From positions 1-64,000 of the forward strand of contig NZ_JAAATY010000026.1 in assembly GCF_013280595.1 (NCBI RefSeq): DNA of 64,000 nucleotides. Reading direction: 5' to 3'. Position 1 is the stretch's first letter. Every line of letters begins with the position of its first letter. The stretch is from Kibdelosporangium persicum (GTDB lineage Bacteria > Actinomycetota > Actinomycetes > Mycobacteriales > Pseudonocardiaceae). The notes beneath the pieces are model-generated. The model did no database searches and had not been told where the DNA came from. It was given only the letters and a program-made list of their open reading frames with translations. Below, piece by piece: positions 50,507 to 60,500 of this stretch. Position numbers and translations under genes: made by a program.

Positions 50507-53500
50507 TTGACATCACGAAGATCCGCACGCCTGCTGGCGTGCGCCCTGGCTCTGGTGTGCCTCGGTGCGGGAACCTCCGCGGCACACGCCCGTCCCGGGG
50601 TGTCCGGGCTGGACGTTCCGGTCGAGCTGCCCGAACTGGGCACCGAGACCACCAGGGTGTTCCAGAATCCGTCCGGGACAAGGACACTCGAGCAGTTCGT
50701 CCGGCCGTTCCGGGCCAGGACGGCCGATGGCTGGGCTCCGGTGGACACGACGCTGGTGCGTGACGCGGACGGCTCGGTCCGCCCCAAGGTCACGCCGATG
50801 AAGATCCGGATGTCCGGCGGCGGCCACAGCCCGCTGGCCTCGCTGGAGCAGGACGGCAAGGTGCTGGCGCTGTCGTGGCCGGGCGCGTTGCCCGCGCCCG
50901 AGCTCACGGGGGACACGGCCACGTACCGGGAGGTGCTGCCGGGTGTCGACCTGCGCGTCACGGCCGACGTCGACGGGTTCTCCCAGGTCCTGGTCGTGCA
51001 CAACGCCGAGGCCGCGGCGAACCCGGCGCTGCGCGAGATCAGGTTCCGCACGTCCGGCCTGAAGATCAAGGCAGGCGAGAACGGCAAGACCATGGCCGTC
51101 GACGAGGGCGGGAACGTGGTCTTCGAGTCGGGCGCGCCGACCATGTGGGAGACGCCACCCGCCGCTCGATCCGCGGTGGAGCAGGAGATCGAGCACCACC
51201 CGATGGGCCTGCGCGTCGGCGACGGTGAACTGACCGTCGTGCCGGACGCCGGGATGCTCACGTCACCGGACACCACCTTCCCGCTGTACATCGACCCGTC
51301 CTACAGCGGCACGCAGAACCGCTGGGTCTCGGTGGACTCCTATTCCCCGAACACCGAGTACTGGACCTCCGACCGGGACACCGCACGGGTCGGCCTGCAG
51401 ACCTTCTCGTCGCCGTACGGCCGGCACCGGTCGTTCTTCCAGGTCAACACGTCCCCGATCGCCGGCGCGCAGGTGGTGGACACCTGGTTCGCGATCACCC
51501 TCGACCACTCCGGCGCCTGCGCCGCGACACCGGTGGACCTGTACCACACCAAGGGGATCGAGGCGGGGACCAAGATCACCTGGAACACCACGACGGAGAC
51601 GAGCACCGACAAGAAGTGGTGGCTGACCAAACTGGACAGCCGGTCCGGCAACGCCAACGAGGGCGGCGGCTGCACGACGACCCAGCCGGACCTGCCGATG
51701 GAGTTCGGGTCCGCGGCGCTCAAGACGTTGGTGCAGAACACCGCCGACGCCAAGACCGGCACGCTGACGTTCGGCTTGCGAGCGCCCAACGAGGGCACGA
51801 ACTCGCAGTGGAAGAAGTTCATCCCCGGCACCGCCCGGCTTGTCGTGGAGTACAACAACAAACCGCGTGTGCCGACCGGTTTCACGACAGTCCCGCCCAC
51901 GCCGTGCGGCACGGCCACCGCGCCGACGGCGTTGAACACGAGCTCCCCGACGTTCTCCTCGGTCGCGTCGGACCCGGACGGCGACAACGTCAAGGGACGG
52001 CTGGAGATCCTCGACGGTGACACGGTCGTGCAGACCATGGACACCCCGATGTTCCGCTCCGGCGGCGCGTTCTCGTGGTCCCCGGTACCGGCCGGTGTCC
52101 TGCCCGAGGACCAGCCGGCGAAGGTGTTCAACTACCGCGCCCGGATCATGGACGCGCTGATCGCCGGCCCGGACTCGCCGAGGTGTTACTTCACCGTGGA
52201 CCGGACCCGGCCCGTCCCGCCGGTCATCACGTCGACCGACTTCCCCGACAGCACACCGGTCCGGTCGGTCGGCGAACTCGGCACGGTGACCTTCACCCGG
52301 GGCGGCACGGACACCGACATCGCCGGGTTCCGTTACGGGTTCCAGCAGGACAAGACCACGATGTGGGTCGCGGCTGACGCGCAGGGCTCGGCCACGGTGC
52401 CGATCACGGTGTGGGACGACGAATCCACCCGGCCGCTCTACGTCAGGGCGGTCGACAAGGCAGGCAACATCAGCCCGTCGGCGCCGTCGTGGACGTTGAC
52501 GGCCCAGGTGCGGGCCGTCCCGGGCACGGCGGTGCGCGCGGACACCAACGGCGACCGGCGCGCGGACTTCGCGATGCTGTTCGACCAGGGCAACGGCCGG
52601 ACGGCGGCGTGGAACTTCCTGTCCACGGGCGGCGGTTTCTCGTCCGGCTATGTCGGCTGGGACACCGACGTCAGCGGCGGCTTCCCGATGTACCGGATCA
52701 AGAGCGCGAACGGTGACTTCGACGGCGACGGCCGCAGCGACATCGCGGTGCTGCGCGAGGACCCCGACCGCAAGGTCAGGTTGTTCGTGTTGCGTTCGGA
52801 CAGCAACAGGTTCAACGCCGAGAGCGAACCGGCGTGGACCGGTGACTACCGGTTGTCGCACCTGCGCCTCGCCGCGGGCGACTTCGACGCCGACGGCGAT
52901 GACGACCTGGCCGTGTTCCAGGGGCTCGCCGGAGCACAGACCAAGCTGTGGCTGCACCGGTCAAGCGGAGGAATGTTCGCGGCGCCCGTCTTGCAGTGGG
53001 ACAGTGGCGCGGCGGGCCTGGACGTCAACCACCTCTCGCCGGTCGCGGGTGACTTCGACGGTGACGGCGACGACGACATCGCCGCTTTCCGTGGTGCCCC
53101 GGGTGCGTCGCAGACCAAGCTGTGGCTGCACGTCTCAACCGGCACCACGTTCGCGGCCCCGGTGTCGCAGTGGGAAAGCACCGCGTTCGACCGGTCCAAG
53201 GCGACCTTCGTGACCACGAACGTCAACGGTGACGCGGGCGGCAAGGACGAGATCGTGGCCTCGTACAACCGTGGAGGCACGTCGACCCAGGTGCAGATCT
53301 TCACCACCACGGGCAGCGCATGGTCCGTGGCAGTCGGCTGGGAGAGCACGGCGTTCGACTCGCTGAAGTCCTCGCTCGCCGCGGGCGACTTCAACGGCGA
53401 CGGCAAGGGTGACATCGCCACGTTGTACGACACCGGCAACGGCCAGCGGCAGATGTACACGTTCGTCTCGACCGGAACGGCCTTCGCCGACAAGCGAACC

Positions 53501-54004
53501 GACTGGCAGGGCGCGGTCGCCAACGTGGCGGACGCGGTCTACATCGAACCGAACCGCAAGTACCGCCTCCAGCCGAGCCACAGCGAGAAGTGCTCAGGCA
53601 CCCCGGCGGGCAACGTGGCCGACGGCGGGCCGTTCCAGCAGCAGGACTGTGTCACGTCGGCGACGCACCAGCAGTTCGACCTGGACCGCATCGGCAGCAC
53701 GCCGTACTTCCAGATCAGGACGGTCGCGGGCAAGTGCCTGGACATCCCGAGCTGGAAGCTGGAGGACAACATCGCGATCGGCCAGTGGACCTGTGAGCCG
53801 ACCGGGGCGCCGCAGGCGAACCAGCAGTTCCGCCTGGACTACGTGAGCGGCAGCGGCATGGACGTCGTGGTCCAGCCGCGGATCGTGCACAGCGACAAGT
53901 GCCTGACGGTGAGCGGCGCGAGTACCGCGACCAACACGGCGATCGTCCAGTCCGCCTGCACGGGAGCGGCGAACCAGCGCTACATCCTCCGCATCGAACC
54001 CTGA
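50507..54004 (+). CDS. Large secreted DNRLRE / FG-GAP / ricin-type lectin protein
   Basis: A 1165-residue secreted protein. The start is TTG 50507, preceded by GAAGGGG with six-base spacing; it gives a signal peptide (LLACALALVCLGAGTSAAHA). Residues about 240-450 match the DNRLRE beta-sandwich often paired with RHS proteins (FPLYIDPSYSGTQNRWVSVD). Fibronectin-like segments follow, then FG-GAP/VCBS-type calcium loops at about 680-1010 (DFDGDGRSDIAVL, DFDADGDDDLAVF, DFDGDGDDDIAAF, DFNGDGKGDIATL). A ricin B-type beta-trefoil ends the protein (about 1019-1165, YRLQPSHSEKCSG, GKCLDIPS). It is convergent with the immunity/RHS pair. It is likely a wall-exposed adhesin or carbohydrate-binding partner; the role is not known. 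Confidence 0.85.
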   Translation: MTSRRSARLLACALALVCLGAGTSAAHARPGVSGLDVPVELPELGTETTRVFQNPSGTRTLEQFVRPFRARTADGWAPVDTTLVRDADGSVRPKVTPMKIRMSGGGHSPLASLEQDGKVLALSWPGALPAPELTGDTATYREVLPGVDLRVTADVDGFSQVLVVHNAEAAANPALREIRFRTSGLKIKAGENGKTMAVDEGGNVVFESGAPTMWETPPAARSAVEQEIEHHPMGLRVGDGELTVVPDAGMLTSPDTTFPLYIDPSYSGTQNRWVSVDSYSPNTEYWTSDRDTARVGLQTFSSPYGRHRSFFQVNTSPIAGAQVVDTWFAITLDHSGACAATPVDLYHTKGIEAGTKITWNTTTETSTDKKWWLTKLDSRSGNANEGGGCTTTQPDLPMEFGSAALKTLVQNTADAKTGTLTFGLRAPNEGTNSQWKKFIPGTARLVVEYNNKPRVPTGFTTVPPTPCGTATAPTALNTSSPTFSSVASDPDGDNVKGRLEILDGDTVVQTMDTPMFRSGGAFSWSPVPAGVLPEDQPAKVFNYRARIMDALIAGPDSPRCYFTVDRTRPVPPVITSTDFPDSTPVRSVGELGTVTFTRGGTDTDIAGFRYGFQQDKTTMWVAADAQGSATVPITVWDDESTRPLYVRAVDKAGNISPSAPSWTLTAQVRAVPGTAVRADTNGDRRADFAMLFDQGNGRTAAWNFLSTGGGFSSGYVGWDTDVSGGFPMYRIKSANGDFDGDGRSDIAVLREDPDRKVRLFVLRSDSNRFNAESEPAWTGDYRLSHLRLAAGDFDADGDDDLAVFQGLAGAQTKLWLHRSSGGMFAAPVLQWDSGAAGLDVNHLSPVAGDFDGDGDDDIAAFRGAPGASQTKLWLHVSTGTTFAAPVSQWESTAFDRSKATFVTTNVNGDAGGKDEIVASYNRGGTSTQVQIFTTTGSAWSVAVGWESTAFDSLKSSLAAGDFNGDGKGDIATLYDTGNGQRQMYTFVSTGTAFADKRTDWQGAVANVADAVYIEPNRKYRLQPSHSEKCSGTPAGNVADGGPFQQQDCVTSATHQQFDLDRIGSTPYFQIRTVAGKCLDIPSWKLEDNIAIGQWTCEPTGAPQANQQFRLDYVSGSGMDVVVQPRIVHSDKCLTVSGASTATNTAIVQSACTGAANQRYILRIEP

Positions 54005-54017
54005 CCCCCAGGTAAAC

Positions 54018-54065
54018 CCTCGTGAGTGTTTATCCGGGTTAGAACCCGGACAAACACTCACGAGG
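54018..54065. terminator. Long hairpin, repeat copy D
   Basis: The arms at 54018-54040 and 54043-54065 pair at 22 of 23 positions; the left arm contains CCTCGTGAGTGTTTATCCGG. This is the second copy of the hairpin at 29361-29412, here with a tighter loop. It starts 13 bases after the stop of the large secreted protein and ends 5 bases before the stop of the convergent immunity gene, so it probably terminates both transcripts. Confidence 0.82.
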
Positions 54066-54070
54066 TTGTT

Positions 54071-54556
54071 TCAGCTGTACTGCGGGAAGTCCTCCGCGAT
54101 CCAGCGGAGGGCCTCCTCAGGCGAGTCCCGGACGGCATCCTTCAGGAACTCGAGGATGTCCAGCCGGCCGACCTGTTCGAGCAGCACCGCGAGGGCGCGG
54201 AGCTCCTCCCACCGGTCGGGGTCCGGATCGGCGATCTCCCGTGACGCCAGCGCTTCCAGTTGCGGGTCGCGCATGTCAGCCCGCAGCCCGGCCAGGATGT
54301 ACCTGGCACGAGCGGCGATCGGAGATTCGCCGAGTGCCGTGTCGAACAGCTCGGGCAACAGTGCCTGAACGAGTTCCGGCCGGTCGGCCGCACGATCCCC
54401 GATCAGCCGCACCGCGGTGTGGTGGCTGCGGCCCGACGCGAAGATCGCCCGGAGCGTCTCCACCGGGTCGGCACCGGCCAGCACCGCGTCACCGGCTTCC
54501 CGGTAGGACGCAGTGGCCCGCTCAAGCGCCTTCCACGCCTTGTCAGCTTTGTCCAC
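54071..54556 (-). CDS. Putative immunity protein for the RHS toxin
   Basis: A 161-residue, acidic, all-helical protein starting at GTG 54556, three bases after the RHS stop, with AAGGGA about six bases upstream. Its helices are HEAT/ankyrin-like (RAIFASGRSHHTAVRLIGDR, ELVQALLPELFDTALGESPI, LEALASREIADPDPDRWEEL, LAVLLEQVGRLDILEFLKDA). No signal peptide, so it stays in the cytoplasm. Small acidic helical proteins directly downstream of RHS genes are typically cognate immunity proteins. The identity is inferred from position, not from homology. Confidence 0.65.
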   Translation of the reverse strand: MDKADKAWKALERATASYREAGDAVLAGADPVETLRAIFASGRSHHTAVRLIGDRAADRPELVQALLPELFDTALGESPIAARARYILAGLRADMRDPQLEALASREIADPDPDRWEELRALAVLLEQVGRLDILEFLKDAVRDSPEEALRWIAEDFPQYS

Positions 54557-54559
54557 TGC

Positions 54560-57500
54560 TCATCCCTTGGGTTTCGTGCTCTTGACCTTCTTCACATACT
54601 CCCACGGCAGCCCTTCGATCTTCGCCTTGTACTCGCTGAACTTCATCCGGCGGGTCGCGTAGATCGTGTAGTGGCCCGGCGGGTCGTTGTCGTTGACCCA
54701 GTCGAGGCCTTCGGGCAGTTGCGCGTCCTTCGGCAGCCGCCACATCGCACCACCGCTGGTGTTGCGGGCCAGTGCCTCCTCGTTGTCGAACGTGGAGTGC
54801 CCGAGGTGCTCGCCGTCCTTGTTCGGCTGGGGCAGCACGTCGTCGCCGTCGAGTTCGAAGTCCTTACCGGCACGTCTCGGGTTGACCTGCGGCCCGACGG
54901 TGGTGTTCTTGCCGGTCGCGACGAGGTCCGGCCTGGGGTCGCGCTTCTTCGCCTTCTGCTTCTTGCGCGGTTTCTTCGGCTCCTGCCGCTTCTTCTTGAC
55001 CCGCTCCTTGATCTTCTTCCAGACCCGTTTGACCTTCTGGACCGCCTTCTTGATGCGCTGGACGTTCTTCTTGCCTATCCATTTGGCGATCTTCTTCTTG
55101 GCTTCCTTCCAGATCCTGGACTTCTTGATCTGTTTGACGATCTTGGGGACCCAGACCCGGACCGTCTTGACCACCATCACGGTCACCCATCGGGAGACTT
55201 GCACCCATTTGATGCCGATCTTCTTGGCCAGCCAGGCGATGCCGCTCACGATCTTCTTGCCGACCCAGACCATGACACGTTTGAGCACCGGCACCACGTA
55301 CCGTTTCAGCACGGGCACAAGGACCTTGGTCGCCACGACCCTGGCCACGATCACCCAGAACCGGCCGTCGGGGTCGGCGTAGGTGGTCGGGTTGTTGTTG
55401 GCGTACGCGTACGCGTTCATCTGCTGCGGCTCGGCGTAGTCGATCTCCGGGTCGGCTGAGACGAACTTGCCTGTCGACGGGTCGTACGCGCGTTCACCGA
55501 GCTGGGTCAGCCCGGTGTCGGCATCGATCGTGCCGCCGACGAACCCCTGCTGGCTCGGCCACGACGCCGGAGCGGTGCCGCGCACGGAGCCGAACGGGTC
55601 GGTCCGCCGCCGCGTCACTTCCTGCGTGTCCGCGTCGATCGACAGCTCGGCGGTGCCGACGTGGTTGGGGTCCAACCAGTGCAGCTTGCCGTCCGAGGTA
55701 CGGACCGCGACGGTCTCGTCGTCGTGCACGTAGTGCCGCGTGCCCTGAGCCACGCCCGCGGGCGTGAGCAGGACCTCGGTCGTGCCGAGGTACAACGTGG
55801 TTCCGCTGCTGTCACGACGGATCAGGCGTTCGCCGTCCGCGTCGTACACGTACGACGTCACCTTCGAGCCCTCGGTGACCTTGGTCAGCTGGCCTTCGAG
55901 GTCCCACTCCAGGGTCTGACCCTTACGAGCGGTGGTGTTGCCGTTCGCGTCGTAGCCGTAGTCGTCGACCTTCGTGCCGGACGGCCCGGTCGTGGTCACC
56001 TTCTGCACGGCGTGCGGACGGGCCTGGCCGGGCTCCGGGTAGGTGTACACACTGGACGTCGTCTTGCCGTCCGGTGTCACCTTGGTCTCGCTGGTCCGGT
56101 TGCCGACCTTGTCGTAGGTCCACCCGTGCCAGTACGGCGCCGGGCCGCCGAGGTTCGCCGAACTCGGTGGCGTGGCACAGTTCCCGTCGCGCGGCGTCCA
56201 CGCACCGGTCATCCGGCGCAGGTAGTCGTGCTGGAAACACTGGGTGTCGGCCGCTTCCCCGGTGTCCGCGCCCGGCTGGTTGCGGATCCGGGTGATGTTG
56301 CCCGCCGGGTCGTAGGTGAACGACGAGTTGGCCACCATCCGGCCGGGCGTCTCGCGCTCGGTCACGGCCCGCAGCAGCCGCCGGGTGCCGATCTCGTACT
56401 CGGCGGACCGCTTGACCCACTTGCCACCCGCGGACAGCGTGACCTGCTGCGGCTCCGAGTACGGGGTGTAAGTGGTGTTGGTGACGTACGTCGTCTTGCC
56501 GGACAACGTGGTCGGCAGACCCAGGCTGTTGTAGCCGTAGGTCAGCGTCTCCTCGGCCAGTCCGCCCGCGGCCGGCATCGTCGCCGTGGCGATGTCACCG
56601 TCCTGCCGGTAGGTGGTCGAGAACTTGTACGTACCGGCCAGTTTCCCTTCCACCGCCGGGATCGTGAGGCTCATCCCGGTCGGCCGGTTGCCGGAGTCGA
56701 CGCCGGTCACCGTCTGGGTGTACGCGTGGCCGTCGATGTACCGCGTCGACGAGACCGGAACGCCGGGAACGGCGGTCCCGTCCGACAGCTTGTCGAACGT
56801 CCACTCGGCACGCTTCGGCCCGGCCAGCGAACCCTCGTGGATCGCGGTGTTGCGGCCGATGGCGTCGTACGCGAACGCCAGCACGTTGCCCTTGGCGTCC
56901 TTCTTCGTGGCGACCTGGTCACCGTCGTCATAGGTGAACTCGGTGACGCCACGGTCCGGGTCGGTCGTCTTGATCTCACGGCCGAGCAGGTCGTACTCGT
57001 GCCGCCAGACGTTGCCCGCCGGGTCGGTGATGGTCTCCAGCTGACCGTGCGGGGTGTAGGTGTACGTCGTCTTGTCGTACTCCCCGGTCGGCGACGAGCC
57101 CTTGTACTGCCGCAGCTCGACGAGCCTGCCCTCGGCGTCCATGATCTTGCTGGTCGGGGTGGCCCCGTCCGGCGGATCGATGTCGTAGCGGTTGCCCGAG
57201 TACGAGTGCGTGGTCCGCCACTTCTCGACGCCCTCGACCTTGAAGATCTCGGCCTTCAGCCGGTTCTCGCCGTCGTACTCGAACAGGGTCTGCGCGGGCA
57301 ACATCGCTTCGTCCGGCGTGACCACGTCGGTGCCGGGCGGAGCGTCGTTGTAGTACGGGCCGTTCGTCTTGATCTCAAGACCACGCGAGTCGTAGATCGT
57401 GTCGGTGATGACACGACCGCCGCCCGGCGCGGGGTCCTGCGACTGCCGTTGACGCATCTGGCCGTCGAGCAGATCGATGTCCGTGACGTACTGGCCGTCG

Positions 57501-60500
57501 GGCTGCAACGTCTTGTTGATGACCGCGTTGGGTCCGTTGGTGCGCACCAGGTAGCTGTGTTCGGTGCTGGGGCTCAGCGAACGGTCCCGGCCCGGCAGCC
57601 ACGACTTGGTCACACGGCCGAGCGGGTCGAAGACCTTCTCGGTGCGCTTGCCGTTGGTGTCGGTGATCGCGGTCGGCTCGCCCCACGCGGGCTCGTACTC
57701 GGTGCTCGACGTGTGCCCGAGCGGGTTGGTGGTGGTGACCTTGGTCAGCGCACCGCCCACACTGGACTCGAACTTCGTCGTGCTCTTCTTGCCGAACACG
57801 TCCGACGCCTCGATCGGACGGCCGTAGGTGTCGTACTTGGTACGGCCGACGGTCTTGAAGACCGGTGCGCCGTTGGCCCAGCCGTTCAGCTCGTCACGAC
57901 GGGTCGGCTCGCCACGAACCGGTGGCGCGCCAAGGGTTTCGTTCTCGTCGTAGTACGTGCGCTCGATGTCGACCAGGTCCGCAGGCAGGTTCGGCGTCTT
58001 GTCACACGCGACCCGGACCGTCTCCTCCTGGTACTCCACGTCCAGGACGTACGTCTGCGGGTTCTGCGTGTAGCTGTACCGGGTGCACGTGTCGTCGTTC
58101 GGGTTGGCCAGGTCGTGCAGGTTCTCGGTCCGCACCAGCAGGCCATTCGCGTCGAAGAAGTTGTTGGCTCCCGACTTGAACTGCGTGCCGTCCGGGTGGA
58201 CCTCCGTCTGCCGGACCGCCGACTCACCCGTCCTGCGGGCCCTGGTGGTGCCCCAGCTGCGGACCCGGGTGGCGGTCGGCGCGGACACCCACTGGTCGTT
58301 GATGGCCCGTTCGGTGACCTTGCCGCCGACCTTGTCGTAGGTGATCTTCTCCCGCTCGGCGCCCGCGAGTTCGTTGCTGTCCTCGACCGCGACGCCGTTG
58401 GAGTCGACCACCTTGACGTCCTTCACGCCGCCGGTGGCCGTCTTGTCCTCGTCCATGCCGCGGAAGAAGAGCGTTTCGGTCTGTTCCCGCTCGCCGCCCG
58501 GCTGGCCCTTGATCGTCTGGACGCGGTCGTACCCACGCCACTGCGACCACGACTTGCGCTCGGCCGGGATCAGGCCGTCCTCCTCGTCGTGGTGCCATGC
58601 CGGGGCGCCGAGGTACTTCATCTCGGTGACCTGCGGGGCCAGACCGGTGGTCAGGTCCTTCTCGGTCACGTCGGCGACCACGTACTTGTGGAACCAGTCG
58701 AAGCGTTCCTTGGCCAGGTCGTCCAGCGAGTCCGGCGTCCACTTCAACGGGTGGCAGCGTTTGGAGTTGTTGTCCTCCACCGGCAGGTTGCCCGGCGCGG
58801 CGCACTCCTTGGGCAGGTAGTTCACCGCGATCTCGCCACCGGTCTCGGTCCGGATCGCCTTGAGCCGCCACCAGTTCATCGGCGGGATGCCCTCGATGCC
58901 GTCCACCCGGTTGGGCATCTGCACGCCGTCGAAGTTCACCTCGGGCAGGCTCATGGTGCCGCCGACCAGACCGGTCCGCTTGATCGACGCCAGCCACAGC
59001 CCCGCCCTGGTGCCGTCACCGGGCGCCGGGAACGTGTGCGTGAACGCCCACTCGTCGACGTTCTTGAACGTGGTGCTGTTCCACACCTTCGTGGTGATCT
59101 TCGCCAGCCGCTTGCGCGACCAGAACGTCGGCGTGTACTTCGTGCCGCAGTTGGTCGTGCTGGTGCACTCCTGGTCCAGTGGTGTGTCCGGCCAGTTCTC
59201 CGGCTTGCTGGTGACGCACTCGGTGCCGGGGATGCACCGGTCGGCGACGGTGAACGAGACCTGGCCGATCGCCGGCGTGGTGTAGACCTCGCCGTCCTTC
59301 TGGCCGTAGTCGATCCGCTCGAGGTAACCGTCCCGCACGTACGAGCTGACCTTGGTGGAGGTCATGTTGCGGGCGTACCTGTTGGTCTCGGTCTTGTAGA
59401 AGTAGCTCATCGTGTTGCCGTTGACATCCACGACGTAGTCGAGGTTCCAGCGCCACGCCTGCTGGCACCACGAGGTGTCGAACGAGCCCGCCTTGTAGCA
59501 GTCCTCGCCGCTGTGGTTGCCGAAGACCGGGGCCGTCCACGTGGAGTTCGTGGTCTGCTTGCCGGTGGCCCAGCCGGGCAGCTTGTTGAGCCCGAAGAAG
59601 TACTGGGTGCCGTCCTTGGTCGTGATCTTCCACGCTTCGCCGTTGTTGTCGCCGTTGTCCTTGCCGGACAAGCGTTCGATCTTCGACCCGTCGTCGCTGC
59701 GCAGCCGCCACACGCCGGTGGTGTCGTCGCGGACGAGCTCGCCGCCGCTGCCGTTGAGTTGCAGCGTGGCGTTGTCGGTGCGCCAGCACAGGTCACCGGT
59801 CTTCTTGGTGTTGTTGCTGTCCTTGGTGTCGGTGGAACAGCTGGCGTACCGGCGCTCGATGTAGCCGCCCGGGTCGAGGTCGAAGCCCTCGCCGATCCAG
59901 CTCGGCTGGTTGTTCGTGGCCGACGTGTGCGCGTCCACCGAACCGGAGGAGTAGGACAGCTCCAGCTCCGGCTCGGGCCCGTCCACCGCGGGCGGCGCTT
60001 CCATCTCGTACTGCCACGAGAAGTCACCGGACGAGGCGCCGGACGACCACGTGGCTCCCGGCGACAGCGAGGACGCCTGGAAGTCACCGGCGCCCGACGA
60101 TGGACCCGCGGTGACCGCGAACAGCTGGTTGGCGCCGGGCTTGACGTCCGCGGTCAGCGTGCCGCCGCCGTCGTTGCGCGTGGCCAGGGTCTTCGGCTGG
60201 CAGTCACCGGCATCCGGCGTGGTGAGCGCGCAGTCCGGCAGGACGGCGAGCTTGAGGCGGTTGGCCCAGTCACCGCCGAACGCGTCGCGGAAACCGGAGT
60301 AGTCGACGGCGACTTCCAGTTCCTCGTCGGCCGCGCCGGTGAGCCGGAACGCGGGCCCGTCCAGCCGCTTGGGCAGAACCTCGACCTTGACCACGGTGTT
60401 GTCGTCCGCGGCCACCCGCGCCGCGGTGTTCTTGCGTGCCACGCGGATCGGTCCCGCCGCCGCGGCGCGCTGCTGGGCGCCCAGCGGAACCTCGGTGACG

